64,000 bases of DNA from the NCBI GenBank assembly GCA_963839645.1, contig CAWIVZ010000008.1:1349129-1413128 (forward strand). Direction: 5' to 3'. The notes under the pieces are model-generated. The model saw nothing but the letters and a program-made list of their open reading frames with translations. It had not been told where the DNA came from and searched no databases. The position numbers and the translations under genes were made by a program. Shown one piece after another: positions 54,086-63,981 of the stretch. Origin of the DNA: PALSA-911 sp963839645. GTDB taxonomy: Bacteria > Pseudomonadota > Alphaproteobacteria > Acetobacterales > Acetobacteraceae. Position 1 is the first letter of the stretch. Each line of letters opens with the position of its first letter.

Positions 54086-55131
54086 GAGCGTGATCTCTTC
54101 AGGTTGAGTATCCTGCTTCACTGAAGTAGTTGGCGCATTCGCTGGCGGTGACTTTTGCGAGCAAGTCGCCGATGCAGGTCTCTATGTGCTCGCGTGTCCT
54201 GGCGTTCTCCTTGCGCAACAGGGTCTTGAGCTTAGAGAACGCCTGCTCAATCGGGTTGAGATCGGGGCTGTAGGGCGGCAGGAAAATGAGCAGCGCACCA
54301 GCCGCTCGGATCGCGCGCCGCACGGCGGTGCCTTTGTGGCTGCCGAGATTGTCCATCACGACCACGTCGCCCGGCCGCAGCGTGGGCACCAGGAACTGGA
54401 CGACCCAAGCCAGGAAGCTGATCGCGTTGATCGGTCGGTCGAAGACGCAGGGCGCGACGATCCCGTCGCATCGCAGACCAGCCACGAAAGTCAACGTTTT
54501 CCAATGGCCATGGGGCACCTTGGCGACCAGCCGCTGGCCGACCGGGCAGCGTCCATGCAGGCGGGTCATGTTCGTCTTGGCCCAGGTCTCGTCGATGAAG
54601 ATCAGCCGCTTGGCATCAACCTTGCCCTGCAGCCGCTGCCACTGCTCGCGGCGTCGTGCCACGTCATGGCGATCTTGCTCGCTGGCGTGCAGCGTTTTTT
54701 TTATAGCTGAGGCCGGCGCGATTGAGGAAATGCCACACCCCATAGTAGCTGACCTCGACCTTGCGGTCGCGCAGTTCCGCCAACAGTTCGCGTCCGGTGA
54801 TATCCGGCTTGGCCGCCAGCCGGGCGCGGATCCAGTCACCCTCGGCGGCAAGCGTGAACGGCTTCTTGCCGCCCATCGGCAACGCCGCCGGACTGCCGGT
54901 CCGTCTGGCACGAGCGGTCCAGCGGATCGCCGTCGCAACGCTGACCTGGTAGCGCTCCGCCGCCGCCCGTCGGCTCAAACCAGACGCCACCGCCGCTACC
55001 AAACGCTCACGCAAATCCAGAGAATAGGGAGCTCCCATGCATGCTGGCCTCCACTCCCAGCCAGCATCTTGAATCACGTTACGCGCCGAGCCGGAATCCC
55101 AAAAACAAATCAACCTTTAGAAATCATGCTC
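54086..55131 (-). mobile_element. IS630-family insertion sequence, complete
   Basis: The 1046-bp element has imperfect terminal inverted repeats: GAGCGTGATCTCTTCAGGTT at 54086 onward, mirrored as GAGCATGATTTCTAAAGGTT reading in from 55131. It is flanked by TA on both sides (54084-54085 and 55132-55133), the expected IS630 target duplication. One transposase gene, split over two frames, fills it. Confidence 0.88.
54099..55038 (-). CDS. IS630-family transposase in two frames joined at an A8 run
   Basis: The first frame starts at ATG 55038 (MGAPYSLDLRERLVAAVASG): helix-turn-helix SRRAAAERYQVSVATAIRWTA, ending at SYKKNAARQ. The second frame, offset by one base, holds the DDE catalytic domain: LIFIDETWAK (D), VVMDNLGSHKG (D) and PYSPDLNPIEQAFSKLK (E). 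The frames meet at eight adenines on the coding strand (T8 at 54695-54702). IS630 members often need frameshifting here, by slippage on the A run, to make the full-length enzyme. The catalytic residues are intact, so it may be active. Confidence 0.85.
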
Positions 55132-55177
55132 TAGAGCATCGTTTCCGGATAGTTCAACCACATAGAGTATACTGAAG

Positions 55178-55205
55178 CAAAAAGGCGCCCCCTTGGGAGC
55201 GCCTT
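55178..55205 (-). terminator. Rho-independent terminator of the ilv operon
   Basis: A GC-rich stem (55199-55205 with 55182-55188, plus inner GGG/CCC pairs) is followed on the minus strand by TTTTTG. It lies 32 bases after the ilvC stop. Its hairpin plus U-run makes it the clearest intrinsic terminator in the window. Confidence 0.85.
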
Positions 55206-55236
55206 CTAGTATCAACACCTTCTGGAACGAAGAAGT

Positions 55237-56256
55237 TCAGTTCTTCGTCTTGTCCACCAGCGCGTTCTTGCTGATCCACGGCATCATCGCCCGCAGCTTC
55301 GCGCCAACCTCTTCGATCGGGTGCTCGGCCAGGCGGCGGCGCGTCGCCTTGAAGCTGGACTGGTTCACCTTGTTCTCCAGCATCCAGTCGCGCGCGAAAC
55401 GGCCGGATTGGATGTCTTCCAGCACCCGCTTCATCTCCGCCTTCGTCTCCGCGTTCACGATGCGCGGTCCGGTGACGTATTCGCCGTATTCCGCGGTGTT
55501 GGAAATCGAGTAGTTCATGTTGGCAATACCGCCTTCGTAGATCAGATCCACGATCAGCTTGACTTCATGCAGGCACTCGAAATACGCCATTTCCGGCGCA
55601 TAGCCGGCTTCCACCAGCGTCTCGTAGCCGCCCTTGATCAGCTCGACCAGGCCACCGCACAGAACCACCTGCTCGCCGAACAGATCGGTCTCGCACTCTT
55701 CCTTGAACGTGGTCTCGATGATGCCGGCGCGCCCGCCGCCGATGGCGGAAGCGTAGGACAGCGCGATCTCCAGCGCATTGCCGGAGGGGTTCTGCGACAC
55801 CGCCACCAGGCACGGCACGCCGCCGCCGCGCTGATATTCGCTGCGCACGGTATGGCCCGGGCCCTTCGGCGCGATCATGAACACGTCGATATCGGCGCGG
55901 GGATCGAGCAGGTTGAAATGCACGTTCAGGCCATGCGCGAAGGCCAGCGCCGAGCCCGGCTTCATGTTGGCGTGCAGCTTGTCACGATACAGGTCGCCCT
56001 GCCCTTCGTCGGGCGTCAGCACCATGATCACGTCGGCCCATTTGGCGCAGTCGGCGGGATCCATCACCTTCAGCCCGGCGGCCTCGGCCTTCGCCACGCC
56101 GGCGGAACCCGGACGCAGACCGACGGCGAGCTCGGTCAGGCCGCTGTCCTTCAGGTTGTTGGCATGGGCATGGCCCTGGCTGCCATAGCCGATGATCGCG
56201 ACTTTCTTGCCTTTGATCAGGTTCACATCGGCGTCGCTGTCATAGTAAACGCGCAT
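55237..56256 (-). CDS. ilvC: Ketol-acid reductoisomerase
   Basis: A 339-aa class I KARI, the standard length. VAIIGYGSQGHAHANNLKDSG is the NADPH-binding Rossmann box near residues 18-38. The C-terminal metal-binding knotted domain has LFGEQVVLCGGL and ETLVEAGYAPEMAYFECLHE with the catalytic Glu and Asp ligands. It converts acetolactate to dihydroxy-isovalerate (or the isoleucine equivalent) in branched-chain amino-acid synthesis, in the cytoplasm. It is the last gene of ilvB-ilvN-ilvC and ends in a clear terminator. Confidence 0.97.
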   Translation of the reverse strand: MRVYYDSDADVNLIKGKKVAIIGYGSQGHAHANNLKDSGLTELAVGLRPGSAGVAKAEAAGLKVMDPADCAKWADVIMVLTPDEGQGDLYRDKLHANMKPGSALAFAHGLNVHFNLLDPRADIDVFMIAPKGPGHTVRSEYQRGGGVPCLVAVSQNPSGNALEIALSYASAIGGGRAGIIETTFKEECETDLFGEQVVLCGGLVELIKGGYETLVEAGYAPEMAYFECLHEVKLIVDLIYEGGIANMNYSISNTAEYGEYVTGPRIVNAETKAEMKRVLEDIQSGRFARDWMLENKVNQSSFKATRRRLAEHPIEEVGAKLRAMMPWISKNALVDKTKN

Positions 56257-56297
56257 CGGCGTTCTCTCCTTTGTGGAAGTGTCTATCTAGGGAAAAG

Positions 56298-56816
56298 TCA
56301 AATCGTGCGGGTGCCGCGGGCAATCGCCGCAACTCCGGTGCGCGAAACCTCGGCCAGCCCCAGCGGGCGCATCAGTTCGATGAACGCATCCAGCTTGTCG
56401 GTGGCGCCGGTCAGTTCGAACACGAAGCTGCCCGTGGTGGCATCGATCACCCGGGCGCGGAACGCGTCGGCCAGACGCAGGCTCTCCACGCGGTCTTCGC
56501 CGGTTGCAACGATCTTGATCATCGCCATTTCCCGCGCCATGTGGGGGCCTTCGCGCGTCAGGTCGGAGACCTGATGCACCGGCACCAGCCGGCCGAGCTG
56601 GGCCTTGATCTGCTCGATCACCATTTCGGTGCCGGTGGTCACGATGTTGATCCGCGACCGCGTATGCGCGGCATCGACCGCGGCGACGGTCAGGCTGTCG
56701 ATGTTATAGCCGCGGCCGGAAAACAGCCCGACCACGCGCGCCAGGATCCCCGGCTCGTTATCCACCAGCACCGCAATGGTCGCGGTGCGCTCGGTCTTAT
56801 CGATCTGTGCTGACAT
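56298..56816 (-). CDS. ilvN: Acetolactate synthase small (regulatory) subunit
   Basis: A 172-aa protein with the N-terminal ACT domain TIAVLVDNEPGILARVVGLFSGRGYNIDSLTVA, which binds valine for feedback control. The C-terminal small-subunit domain has DATTGSFVFELTGATDKLDAFIELMRPLGLAEVSRTGVAAIARG. It activates and regulates the catalytic subunit encoded just upstream. It is 69 bases after ilvB and 41 before ilvC in one operon. Confidence 0.96.
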   Translation of the reverse strand: MSAQIDKTERTATIAVLVDNEPGILARVVGLFSGRGYNIDSLTVAAVDAAHTRSRINIVTTGTEMVIEQIKAQLGRLVPVHQVSDLTREGPHMAREMAMIKIVATGEDRVESLRLADAFRARVIDATTGSFVFELTGATDKLDAFIELMRPLGLAEVSRTGVAAIARGTRTI

Positions 56817-56885
56817 GATGCAACCAGGAAAATGCAGAACGCGCTGGCCGCTGGTCAGCGGCCGGCGCGTTCATGCGCCAAAAAC

Positions 56886-58694
56886 TCAGACCAGGGCAAG
56901 ACCCGCGTCGGTCACGCCGGCGGTGCGGCTCGATTGCTCCGCCGTCTCGTGCTCCGGACCCAGGATCATCTCGTTATGCGCCGCCCCGCTCGGGATCATC
57001 GGGAAGCAGTTCTCCTTCGGGTCCACGGCGATATCCGCGATCACCGCGCGATCGATGGTCAGCATCTCCCGGATCACGTCGTCGAGTTCATCGACCGACT
57101 TCGCACGCAGGCCGGAGGCATGAAAGCTGTCGGCCAGCTTCACGAAATCCGGCAACGCCGCGGAATAGCTTTCCGAATACCGCCCGCCATGCAGCAATTC
57201 CTGCCACTGGCGCACCATGCCCATGTATTCGTTGTTCAGGATGAACACCTTCACCGGCAGCCGATACTGCGCCAGCGTGCCCATTTCCTGGATGTTCATC
57301 AGGATCGAGGCCTCACCGGCGATGTCGATCACCAGCGCGTCCGGATGGGCGATCTGCACCCCCATCGCCGCAGGCAGGCCATAGCCCATCGTGCCCAGCC
57401 CGCCGCTGGTCATCCAGCGGTTCGGCTTCATGAAGTGGAAATGCTGCGCCGCCCACATCTGGTGCTGGCCGACCTCCGTGGTGATGAAGGTCTCCTTGCC
57501 GGATTTGGCGTTCATCTCCTGGCTGATCTCATACAACCGCTGGATCGCGTATTGCGGCTTGATGATCGCGCCCTTTTCCATGCTCTGGGTGAAGCGCAGG
57601 CACTCCTTGCCGCGCCACACATCGATCTGCCGCCACCATTCGGCGATCGCCTGGGTATGCGGCTTGCGGGCGTCGGCCTTCCAGGCAGCGAGCAGGGCGC
57701 GCAGCACGGCGGCGGCATCGCCGACGATCGGCACCTCCACCGGCACGTTCTTGTTGATGCTGGATGGATCAATATCGGCGTGGATCTTCTTCGCGTTCGG
57801 GCAGAAGGCATTCAGCCGGCCGGTCACGCGGTCATCGAAGCGGGCGCCGATGTTCAGCAGCACGTCGCTGCCATGCATGGCCAAATTGGCCTCATAGGTG
57901 CCATGCATACCCAGCATGCCCAGGAACAGCGGATCCTTCGCCGGATAGGCGCCGAGCCCCATCAGCGTGCTCGTGCACGGAAAGCCCGTCAGGCGCACGA
58001 ATTCGTTCAACAGAACGGAGGCTTCCGGGCCGGCGTTGATCACGCCGCCGCCGGTATAGATCACCGGACGGTGCGCGCCCTTCAGCAGCGCCACAGCCTT
58101 GGCAATCTGGCCGGGATCGGGCTCGGTGCGCGGATTGTAGCGCGCCTGCGTCGCCGCGCTCGGCTCGGTGTAGGGGGCCGGAGCGATCAAAATATCCTTC
58201 GGCAGATCGATCACCACCGGGCCAGGCCGGCCGGTGCGCGCGACATGGAACGCCTCGTGCACAACGCGGGCGAGATCCTCGGAACGGCGCACAAGATAAT
58301 TATGCTTTGTCGCCGGACGGGTGATGCCAGTGGTATCGGCTTCCTGAAAGGCATCGTTGCCGATCAGATGCGTCGGCACCTGCCCGGTTAGGCAGATCAC
58401 CGGAATACTGTCCATCAGAGCATCCACCAACCCGGTGACCGCATTGGTGGCGCCCGGGCCGCTGGTAACCAGCACCACGCCGACCTTCCCTGTGCTGCGC
58501 GCATAGCCCTCGGCAGCGTGCACGGCGCCGCCTTCCTGCCGCACCAGGATGTGGCGGATGGCGTTCTGGTTGAACAGCGCATCGTAGATCGGCAGCACCG
58601 CTCCGCCGGGATAGCCGAAGATAACCTCTACGCCTTGGTCCTTCAGGGCGCGGATGAGGATTTCAGCTCCAAACTCGGATTTCGGCTCAGACAT
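56886..58694 (-). CDS. ilvB: Acetolactate synthase large subunit
   Basis: A 602-aa TPP enzyme. The ATG at 58694 (MSEPKSEFGAEILIRALKDQ) is chosen because GAGG lies 8 bases upstream; the frame extends six codons further. FGYPGGAVLPIYDAL and LVRQEGGAVHAAEGYARSTGK hold the catalytic Glu. The C-terminal TPP site is GEASILMNIQEMGTLAQYRLPVKVFILNNEYMGMVRQWQ. It condenses two pyruvates to acetolactate, or pyruvate and oxobutyrate. It leads the ilv operon; 75 bases separate it from miaA upstream on the same strand. Confidence 0.96.
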   Translation of the reverse strand: MSEPKSEFGAEILIRALKDQGVEVIFGYPGGAVLPIYDALFNQNAIRHILVRQEGGAVHAAEGYARSTGKVGVVLVTSGPGATNAVTGLVDALMDSIPVICLTGQVPTHLIGNDAFQEADTTGITRPATKHNYLVRRSEDLARVVHEAFHVARTGRPGPVVIDLPKDILIAPAPYTEPSAATQARYNPRTEPDPGQIAKAVALLKGAHRPVIYTGGGVINAGPEASVLLNEFVRLTGFPCTSTLMGLGAYPAKDPLFLGMLGMHGTYEANLAMHGSDVLLNIGARFDDRVTGRLNAFCPNAKKIHADIDPSSINKNVPVEVPIVGDAAAVLRALLAAWKADARKPHTQAIAEWWRQIDVWRGKECLRFTQSMEKGAIIKPQYAIQRLYEISQEMNAKSGKETFITTEVGQHQMWAAQHFHFMKPNRWMTSGGLGTMGYGLPAAMGVQIAHPDALVIDIAGEASILMNIQEMGTLAQYRLPVKVFILNNEYMGMVRQWQELLHGGRYSESYSAALPDFVKLADSFHASGLRAKSVDELDDVIREMLTIDRAVIADIAVDPKENCFPMIPSGAAHNEMILGPEHETAEQSSRTAGVTDAGLALV

Positions 58695-58769
58695 TTTCCA
58701 TACCTCGATCACGCCGACCGGATGGTCCTTGGCGCAGAGCGCACGGATAGGACCGGATGGTGCAGCGCG

Positions 58770-59743
58770 TCAAGTGACGGCGCGAATAAAATTTACCAGA
58801 TCGGCCATGTCTCTTTCTGAAAATTGCGTACGTTCTGCGAATCGCGCATGGATCGTATGCATGGCCGAATTTTCCGCCAGCTCGTGATGCCGGAACCAGG
58901 TCGCCTGGCGCTTGGTGTACTGCCCGGTCACCAACTCGGACCGCCGCGCCGCTTCACTCAGGCCAAACTCCCCGCGCAGATGGGCGGACAATTCCGGCAC
59001 GCCATGCGCGCGCATCGCCGGCAGGCTCGGGTCCAGCCGGAGTTCCAGCAGCGCTCGCACCTCCTCCAGGGCGCCGGCCTCCAGCATCGCCGCGAAGCGG
59101 GTGGCGATCGCGGCGCGCAACGCCTCCCGCGGCGGGTCTAGGCGAATGGCGGCAAACCGCCACGGCGCCTTTTGCCCGGTAGCCTGCTGCCAATCGGAAA
59201 TGCCCCGTCCGGTGCTGCGCCAGACCTCCCAGGCGCGGGCCAGGCGCTGGCTGTCGGTTGGGCGCAGCCGCGCGGCGGTCCGGGATCGCACGCGGCCAGC
59301 CGGGTATGCAGCGCGGCCGGTCCATGCTCGGCAAGCACCGCCCGCGCCTCCTCCCGCGCGGCCTCGCTCGGTGCCGGAATCTCCGACAGGCCCTGGGTCA
59401 GGGACAGGAAATACATCCCTGTGCCGCCGCACAGGATCGGCACCCGGCCGGCATCCCGCGCGGCCTGCATGGCGGCCAGCGCCGCCTCCCGCCACCACGC
59501 CACGCTGCCGGCCTCCGCCGCCGGCCGCACGCCGTACAGGGCATGCGGCACCACGGCTTCTTCCTCCACCGTCGGGCGTGCCGTCAGCACACGCAGTTCG
59601 CGATAGACCTGCATGGAGTCCGCGTTGATCACCATGCCGCCGATATCCTCGGCCAGCATCATGGCGAGAGCCGATTTCCCGCTCGCCGTCGGCCCGGCGA
59701 CGATCAGCGCCCAGGGCTGCTCACGCTCGGCCTCAACCGTCAC
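58770..59743 (-). pseudogene. miaA: tRNA dimethylallyltransferase MiaA, split by one missing base
   Basis: The N-terminal frame (59743 onward) has P-loop IVAGPTASGKSALA and INADSMQVYRELRVLTARP. It runs to LAACDP, then leaves register at the GGG run 59282-59284. Continuation RTAARLRPTDSQRLARAWEVW ... GQYTKRQATWFRHHEL lies in the other frame to 58770. Inserting one base restores a MiaA of about 324 aa. MiaA isopentenylates A37 of UNN-reading tRNAs. It is nearly universal in these bacteria, so sequence error is a strong possibility. Confidence 0.85.
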
Positions 59744-59781
59744 TTGCCACCACCCCCTGTTCTCGCCATGTTCCGCCCAAC

Positions 59782-60660
59782 ATGAATTACGCCCTTACCC
59801 TCGTTGCCGACCGCACCGCCACCACCCTGTCTGCGGCCCTGATCGACCAGATCCGCGATGCCGTGCAGGGCGGCCCCCCCGACATACTCTCTCCCGGCGA
59901 GGCCGCCGATATCCCGCTGGCCGCCGCTCCGGACATGAACATAGTGCACGACGCGCTCGGCGATGCGCCGGTGGACGCAATCCCGGTGCGCACCCGCGGC
60001 CGGCGCAAGGGCCTGCTGATCGCCGACATGGACAGCACCATCGTCACCGGCGAAACGCTGGACGAACTCGCCGATTTCGCCGGCCTGAAGGCCGAGGTCG
60101 CCGAGATCACGCGGCGCAGCATGAACGGCGAGCTCGATTTCGCCCAGGCCCTGCGCCTGCGTGTCTCGATGCTCAAAGGCCTGAAGCTGGACGCGCTGGA
60201 AAAGACCTGGGCGCGGGTGCAACTGACACAAGGCGCCACCGAGCTGGTCGCCACCATGCGCGCGCACAACGCCCTGACCGCCCTGGTATCGGGCGGCTTC
60301 ACCTTCTTCACCGGACGGGTGAAGGAACTTGTCGGCTTCGACGTGCACCGCTCCAACGTGCTGATCGACGACGGCGCCGCGCTGACCGGGGAAGTGGAAG
60401 AGCCGATCCTGGATCGCAACACCAAGCTCGCCACCCTGCAGGAACTGGCCGCGGCACGAAACCTGAAGCTGGCCGCCACCCTGGCGGTCGGCGACGGCGC
60501 CAACGACCTGGCCATGCTGCGAGAAGCCGGGCTCGGGATCGCCTTCCACGCCAAGCCGATCGTGGCGGCGGAGGCTCGCGCCCGCATCGACCACGCCGAT
60601 CTCCGCGCCCTGCTGTTCGCTCAGGGCTACCGACTGGCCGACATCCGCTCGGAGGTTTGA
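59782..60660 (+). CDS. serB: Phosphoserine phosphatase SerB
   Basis: A 292-aa HAD phosphatase. Motif I is LLIADMDSTIVTGETLDELA near residue 77, with the nucleophile Asp in ADMDST. LVSGGFTFFTGRVKE contains motif II and AVGDGANDLAMLREAGLGIAFHAKP contains motif IV. The N-terminal 75 residues form the ACT-like regulatory part usual in alphaproteobacterial SerB. It makes L-serine from phosphoserine. It is divergent from miaA with 38 bases between. Confidence 0.95.
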   Translation: MNYALTLVADRTATTLSAALIDQIRDAVQGGPPDILSPGEAADIPLAAAPDMNIVHDALGDAPVDAIPVRTRGRRKGLLIADMDSTIVTGETLDELADFAGLKAEVAEITRRSMNGELDFAQALRLRVSMLKGLKLDALEKTWARVQLTQGATELVATMRAHNALTALVSGGFTFFTGRVKELVGFDVHRSNVLIDDGAALTGEVEEPILDRNTKLATLQELAAARNLKLAATLAVGDGANDLAMLREAGLGIAFHAKPIVAAEARARIDHADLRALLFAQGYRLADIRSEV

Positions 60661-60761
60661 CGGAGCCATTGGCTTAGCGGTCAGCCAGGCGGTAGGATGC
60701 TCCAAGATCGAAGGTCCCAAATAGAAGAAACAACAATCAAGCCGACGCGGGAGAACGTGCA

Positions 60762-61721
60762 ATGTCAGGACAGCCACGCCCCAGGAGCATCGCCGAAATG
60801 CCCGTGCAACGGGCTGCCGCGCCCCGAACCCCGGCGGAAGCGCGCGGACGGTTCTTCAACACCGGCAACGGCTTCGACGTGAAGCTGCCTCCCGGTTCCA
60901 GACCACATCTTCACCGACGAACCCGCGCTTGCCCTGGACCCGGCGACCCCGACCGGCCTGATCCCGTGCGATCTGTCCAAAGTTCTCGCCTGCGGCTTTC
61001 CCGCGACAACGCCGCTGATCCTGATCCGCTACGCCAAGATCAAGGCCAACGAGGCGCTGCGGACGGATTTCAATGCCAGCGGCGTCATGGCCTACGTCAT
61101 CCGCGGCGCCGGCAGCACCTCCTGCGGAGAGGAAACGATCGAATGGAATGCCGGCGACATCCTGGTGCTTCCGGGTGGCGTGCCGCACGATCATGAAGCT
61201 GCCGGGGAGGATGCGATCCTGTGGATCGTCAGCAACGAACCGCAGCTCGCCTTCGAGAACCTGCGCGCGCCCGCGCCAGGCCAGGCACCGACCGAGATCG
61301 TGCATTATCGTGCCGATGAAATAGCCCGCCAGATCGACCTGCTGTACGACATCGGCCGGTCCGAACAGATCGCCGGCTCGGCGCTGATCTTCTCGGCGGA
61401 ACGCCAGGAAGCAACCCGCAATATCCTTCCGACGCTGACGCTGGCGATGAACTCGCTGCCGGGCGGGGCGGTGCAGCGGCCGCACCGGCACAACGCCGTC
61501 GCTGTCAGCCTGATCATCCGTGGGCGAGCGCTGCTTTTCGATGATGGACGGGCGAGCGCAAGGATTGGGCGCCCTGGGCAACCACCATCACGCCGCCGGT
61601 GGCCGTCCATTCACACCATAACGGCGGCAACGAACAGGCCTTGTTCCTGATCGTCCAGGACGGCGGCATCTTCTATCACACACGCGCGATGGGCTTCGAA
61701 TTCGCCGAACATCCAGGCTGA
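60762..61721 (+). pseudogene. Bicupin dioxygenase-like gene, two frameshifts
   Basis: The gene begins MSGQPRPRSIAEMPVQRAAA, continues FFNTGNGFDVKLPP and shifts by one extra base near 60896. The second frame continues DHIFTDEPALALDPATPTGL and carries cupin one (GAGSTSCGEETIEWNAGDILVLPGGVPHDHEA). The second cupin has VQRPHRHNAVAVSLIIRG; another shift lies near 61550, after which DWAPWATTITPPVAVHSHHN and a stop follow. It resembles the gentisate-dioxygenase-like bicupins, but the substrate is unknown. Repaired length is about 319 aa. Confidence 0.65.
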
Positions 61722-61748
61722 AGGCAATTTTTCAGGGAGGAAGGAACC

Positions 61749-62640
61749 ATGAACGCCAACGCGACCACCTCGCAACTATCGGTGCGCAGGCTGCATCCGG
61801 CGCTGGGCGCCGAGGTACGCGGCATCGACATGCGCCGGGCGATGAGTCCGGCGACAGTTCCGCGAACTGCACGATATCTGGATGGAGCATCTGGTTCTGG
61901 TTTTCCCGGAACAACACATCACCGACGAGGAGCATGTGACGTTCACCCGCTACTTCGGCGAGCCGGAAATATTCCACCAGAAGATCATCAAATCCCAGCG
62001 CGTGCCGGAGATCTTCCGCGTTTCGAACGTCGATGACGACGGCAACCTGATGCCGCCGGATCACCCGACGGTCCAGCAGGTCTCGCTGGCGCAGTTCTGG
62101 CACACCGACAGCAGCTACCGCACCGTGCCCTGCACCGGCGCGCTTGCTGCATGGCGTGGAGGTCAGCCGCACCGGCGGTGAAACCCAGTTCACCAACCTG
62201 TATAAGGTCTATGACGCACTGCCCGAGGCGCTGAAGCGGCAGATCGAGGGCCGCAAGGCGCGGCATAATTTCGGCAATCTGCACAAGCTGCGCGACGCTC
62301 AAGCCGCTGACCGAGGAAGAAAAGGCCGCGATGCCGCCGGTGTGGCAGCCGATGGTGCGCAAGCATCCGGTCACCGGCCGCAAGTCGCTCTACATCAGTC
62401 CGATCTACAACGACGAGGTGGAAGGCCTGCCGGAGGCGGAGGCGCAAGCGCCTGATCGACGAACTGACCGAATTCGCCGCGGAGCCGCAATTCGTCTATC
62501 GCCATCGCTGGGAAACCGACGACGTGCTGATGTGGGACAACCGGTGCACCATGCACCAGGTAACGCCGTTCGATCCGCGCGAGCGGCGGGTGATGCACCG
62601 CACGACGATCGTCGGCACGGAACCGGTGATGGCCGCCTGA
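61749..62640 (+). pseudogene. TauD/TfdA-family dioxygenase, four frameshifts
   Basis: The gene starts MNANATTSQLSVRRLHPALG with GAEVRGIDMRRAMSPA. Shifts, each of one extra base, occur near 61857, 62146, 62296 and 62448. Stitching gives EHLVLVFPEQHITDEEHVTF, FWHTDSSYRTVPC (HxD metal pair), TGGETQFTNLYKVYDALPEA and WDNRCTMHQVTPFDPRERRVMHRTTIVG (distal His and Arg). It would be an Fe(II)/2-oxoglutarate enzyme of about 295 aa, of the type that opens sulfonates, phenoxyacids or similar compounds. Confidence 0.72.
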
Positions 62641-62711
62641 CGATCCGCGAACCATCGCCTGGTCGGATACCGAACGCGGCCGGAAAATGCCGCCACGGAG
62701 GGAGCGCAAAG

Positions 62712-63937
62712 ATGAACCCGATCACCCGCCGCGCCGCGCTGGGCGCGCTCACGGCCGCCCCGCTTGCGCGTCCGGCCATCGTGCGCGCACAGAGTCCTCG
62801 GCCCCGGTCAGGATCGGACTGCTGAGCGACGTCGCCGGCCCGTATCGCCACGTCGGCGGCCCTGGCAGCAAGGTGGCGGCGGAACTGGCAGTGGCCGATT
62901 TCGGCGGCTCCGTCCTCGGCCGCCCGATCGAGGTGCATGCAGGCCGACGACCAGAACAAGGCCGATGTCGCCGGCGCCTTGGCGCGTGAATGGATCGACG
63001 ATCACGGCGTGAGCGTGCTGGCGGACGGCGCGGCTTCCTCCGCCGGCCTGGCCATCCAGCAGATCGCGCGGGAAAAGAAGCGCATCTTCCTGATGAGCAC
63101 CCCGACCGCGACGGCTTTCATCGGCAAGCAATGCTCTCCATACGGCTTCCAGTTCGCTGCCGATACCTATGCGCTGGCAAAGGGCGTCGGCAGCGAGGTC
63201 GCGAAGTCAGGCGGCGACACCTGGTTTTTCATCACCGCCGACTACGAATTCGGCTATTCGCTGCAAGCGCGACACCGAGAAAGTTCGTGAAGGCGGCCGG
63301 CGGCAAGGTCCTGGGCAGCACCCGCGCGCCGCTCGGCACCGCCGATTTCTCCAGCCTATCTGGTGCAGGCGAAGGCCTCCGGCGCGAAAGTGATCGGACT
63401 GGCCAACGCAGGCACCGATCTGCAGAACTGCATCAAGCAGGCCGCTGAATTCGGCATCGTCAAGGGTGGCCAGCGGCTCGCGACCCTGCTGATGATCATC
63501 CAGGATGTGCAGTCGGTCGGGCAGGACATCTGCCAGGGCCTCGTGCTGACCAACTCGTTCTATTGGGATTTGTCGCCGGAAACGCGCGCCTGGACCGAGC
63601 GTTATACCGCGCGAACATGCAAGCGTTTCCGAACGAATACAATGCCGGGGCCTATGCCGGCGCGCTGCATTGGCTGAAGGCGGTGAAGGCGGCGAACACG
63701 CTGGATGCGGATGCCGTGGCGGCCAAGATGCGCGAACTGCCGCTGAAGGATTTCTACAACAAGGGCGTGCGATTGCAGGCCAATGGCTGCGTGCCGCACG
63801 CCATGCATGTCTGGCAGGTGAAGCCGGTGTCGGAGGCGAAGCACAAGGGCGACGTGTTCAGCAAGATCGGCACCATCCCCTCGCCGGAGGCCTACCCGCC
63901 ACCGGGCTTTTTCGGCTGCCCGCTGGTGCCGTCGTAG
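62712..63937 (+). pseudogene. Amino-acid-type ABC transporter substrate-binding protein, about six frameshifts
   Basis: MNPITRRAALGALTAAPLAR is a Tat-like signal. Shifts occur near 62795, 62940, 63267, 63280, 63355 and 63610. Stitched blocks are IGLLSDVAGPYRHVGGPGSK, DDQNKADVAGALAREWIDDHGVSVLADGAASSAGLAIQ, FFITADYEFGYSLQ, GAKVIGLANAGTDLQNCIKQ and ALHWLKAVKAANTLDADAV. These fit the Leu/Ile/Val-type Peripla_BP_6 family. It ends GFFGCPLVPS. It presumably fed a transporter for the substrate of the two oxygenases; no permease is in the window. Confidence 0.72.
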
Positions 63938-63954
63938 CGCGCTGGCACAACGTC

Positions 63955-63981
63955 AGGGACAGCGGAAAAGCCGCTGTCCCT
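63955..63981 (+). terminator. Hairpin after the binding-protein gene
   Basis: An 11-bp perfect stem (63955-63965 with 63971-63981) with a five-base loop lies 17 bases past the stop. The trailing sequence is only mildly T-rich (CCCTTTAGTCTT), so strength is uncertain. Confidence 0.65.

Noticed and set aside
54286..55134. Plus-strand ORFs over the IS630 transposase
   Set aside because: They are antisense shadows; the DDE residues are on the minus strand.
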